Assembly (NCBI GenBank): GCA_014379925.1 | Contig: JACMKY010000068.1 | Location: 1 to 7,701 of the forward strand | Source of the DNA: Cytophagales bacterium | Lineage (GTDB): Bacteria; Bacteroidota; Bacteroidia; Cytophagales; ES-bin-26 | DNA length: 7,701 bases | Direction of reading: 5' to 3' | Shown: one piece after another, positions 6,866-7,701 of the stretch | How positions within the stretch are numbered: the first letter of the stretch is position 1 | Layout of the letters: every line of letters begins with the position of its first letter | Made by a program: the position numbers and the translations under genes | Notes under the pieces: generated by a model | Told to the model about the DNA's origin: nothing | Database searches by the model: none | What the model saw: only the letters and a program-made list of their open reading frames with translations

Positions 6866-7327
6866 CTATTTGGTTTTGGTGGAGGCTATTTTCACGGCTT
6901 CGCGGATGCGGTGGTAGGTGCCACAGCGGCAGAGGTTGCCAACCATGGCCGCGTCAATTTCGCCGGCCGTCGGTTTCGGCTTTTGCTTGAGCAAAGCGGC
7001 CGCCGTCATGATCTGACCGGCCTGGCAGTAGCCGCACTGCGGCACGTCCACCGCTTCCCAGGCCAACTGAACCGGGTGGTCGCCGTTGGCCGACAGTCCT
7101 TCGATGGTGGTTACCTTGGCGGCGCCGATGGCGGAAACCGGCAACACGCAGGAGCGGGTCGCTTTGCCGTTGAGGTGCACCGTGCAGGCCCCGCACTGGG
7201 CGATTCCGCAGCCGTACTTGGTGCCGACCAACCCCAAGTGGTCGCGCAGTACCCACAGCAGGGGCGTATCCGGCTCCACGTCGGCCTGGTAACTCCGGCC
7301 ATTGATTTGTAGTTTGAAAGCAGCCAT
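6866..7327 (-). CDS. (2Fe-2S)-binding small subunit of an IorA-type molybdenum hydroxylase
   Basis: This 153-residue protein is the electron-transfer subunit paired with the molybdopterin subunit encoded directly downstream. The N-terminal half is a plant-ferredoxin-type [2Fe-2S] domain with C40, C45, C48 and C60 (GCGIAQCGACT). The C-terminal half is the four-helix [2Fe-2S] domain with C98-x2-C101 and C133-x-C135 (QCGYCQAGQ, NLCRCGTYHRIREA). All eight ligands are present and the length is typical of IorA. It carries electrons from the molybdenum centre to an acceptor outside the pair; there is no FAD subunit. It has no signal peptide of its own. The frame is open up to 7480, but the ATG at 7327 is chosen because MAAFKLQINGRSY is the normal start of the ferredoxin fold and the upstream residues look like translated leader. 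Confidence 0.95.
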   Translation of the reverse strand: MAAFKLQINGRSYQADVEPDTPLLWVLRDHLGLVGTKYGCGIAQCGACTVHLNGKATRSCVLPVSAIGAAKVTTIEGLSANGDHPVQLAWEAVDVPQCGYCQAGQIMTAAALLKQKPKPTAGEIDAAMVGNLCRCGTYHRIREAVKIASTKTK

Positions 7328-7603
7328 TGGTCTGGGGTTTGGTTGATCAGGTGACAAGGTAGAAAATTGAACAATGCGTCGGTGCCGGAACGGGGAATAT
7401 TTTAACGCAACGCCGGGGCAACCGGCGGTGTTGCCGGAATGAACCTTCTCGCGGACCATTGCCAGGCAGTCGTAAGTCACGGGTGGTAACCCAATCCATC
7501 ACTCAGCACGCATAACCAAAGCAGGCAGCTAAAAGCCAATCGACACTTCCTGCTCAAACTATTTGATTGATCGTTTTTTGTCCCGCTTATGCCTTACGAC
7601 TAC
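7328..7603. other. Intergenic region upstream of the hydroxylase operon
   Basis: This 276-bp stretch should hold the promoter of the minus-strand hydroxylase operon. No convincing pair of promoter elements is visible; TACCTTGT (minus strand, 7354-7361) is a weak -7 candidate. No strong ribosome-binding site precedes the ATG at 7327. A GGCAAC/GTTGCC inverted repeat lies at 7417-7435. A weak AGCAGG/CCTGCT pairing (7520-7525 with 7549-7554) is too short for its 23-base loop to be called a terminator for the gene to the right. Confidence 0.4.
7417..7435. repeat. Inverted repeat upstream of the hydroxylase operon
   Basis: GGCAAC (7417-7422) and GTTGCC (7430-7435) form a perfect 6-bp inverted repeat with a 7-base centre, 90 bp before the start of the iron-sulfur subunit gene. 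A flanking CCGG on each side (7413-7416 and 7434-7437) adds partial symmetry. It could be a repressor site or a leader hairpin; in a GC-rich region such a short match may also be chance. Confidence 0.3.
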
Positions 7604-7701
7604 TTACTTACTGACCACTTCCACAAGGTAGGTTTTGCGGATGCGGCCGGGTCCTTCCTCGCCGGTTCGTTTCTCGGAGAAGACCACCTTGGCGGTGCCG
7701 T
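7604..7701 (-). CDS. C-terminal end of an unidentified protein (partial)
   Basis: The minus strand from the window edge to a TAA at 7606-7604 encodes 31 residues in one open frame: GTAKVVFSEKRTGEEG then GRIRKTYLVEVVSK. The alternating polar and hydrophobic strand at the end (TYLVEVV) and the charged middle look like real coding sequence, while the other two minus frames give proline- or arginine-heavy shadow text. The start and most of the gene lie outside the window. No family is recognised. It precedes the hydroxylase operon in the same orientation with about 277 bp between, so it is probably a separate transcription unit. Confidence 0.5.
   Translation of the reverse strand, partial: GTAKVVFSEKRTGEEGPGRIRKTYLVEVVSK

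Noticed and set aside
7328..7480. 51-residue N-terminal extension of the iron-sulfur subunit
   Set aside because: The extension has no Tat or Sec signal pattern, and the ferredoxin-like domain starts normally at the ATG at 7327.

Overview
The window looks like chromosomal DNA of a Bacteroidota bacterium, most likely a fairly GC-rich member of the Cytophagales (Spirosoma/Larkinella-like). This is an inference from three things: a TonB-dependent receptor with the Bacteroidota-type N-terminal carboxypeptidase-regulatory-like domain, A-rich rather than Shine-Dalgarno leaders before start codons, and the protein style. No RNA genes, CRISPR arrays or intact mobile elements were seen.

Layout. Positions 1-133 are unassigned. 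Positions 134-471 (minus strand) hold what looks like a broken gene for a small DNA-binding protein: two AT-hook-like basic motifs, then an AraC-like helix-turn-helix end, interrupted by a TGA at codon 2 and a one-base frameshift in an A run. The short gap to the next gene (472-571) carries a 15-bp direct repeat at 21-bp spacing. On the plus strand, 572-1870 encodes a lipoprotein of the vanadium-dependent haloperoxidase/PAP2 phosphatase superfamily. After a hairpin at 1896-1934, 1974-4394 encodes a FecA-like TonB-dependent outer-membrane receptor. A 321-bp convergent gap holds a strong bidirectional terminator (4522-4551) and a degenerate copy of the end of the next gene. On the minus strand, 7327-6866 and 6863-4716 form a two-gene operon for an IorAB-type molybdenum hydroxylase: a small two-[2Fe-2S] subunit and a large Tat-exported molybdopterin subunit. 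The right edge (7701-7604, minus) holds the last 31 codons of an unidentified gene.

How the genes may work together. The molybdenum enzyme subunits almost certainly form one complex, with the iron-sulfur subunit probably carried through the Tat pore by its signal-bearing partner. The haloperoxidase-like lipoprotein and the receptor are same-strand neighbours and both belong to the cell envelope, so a shared substrate or transport role is possible, but the hairpin between them argues against simple full co-transcription. No new defence or mobile system was recognised. The most unusual items are the double-lesion DNA-binding gene, the spaced direct repeat beside it, the active-site Asp-to-Ala change in the haloperoxidase homologue, and the duplicated 3' gene end in the convergent gap.
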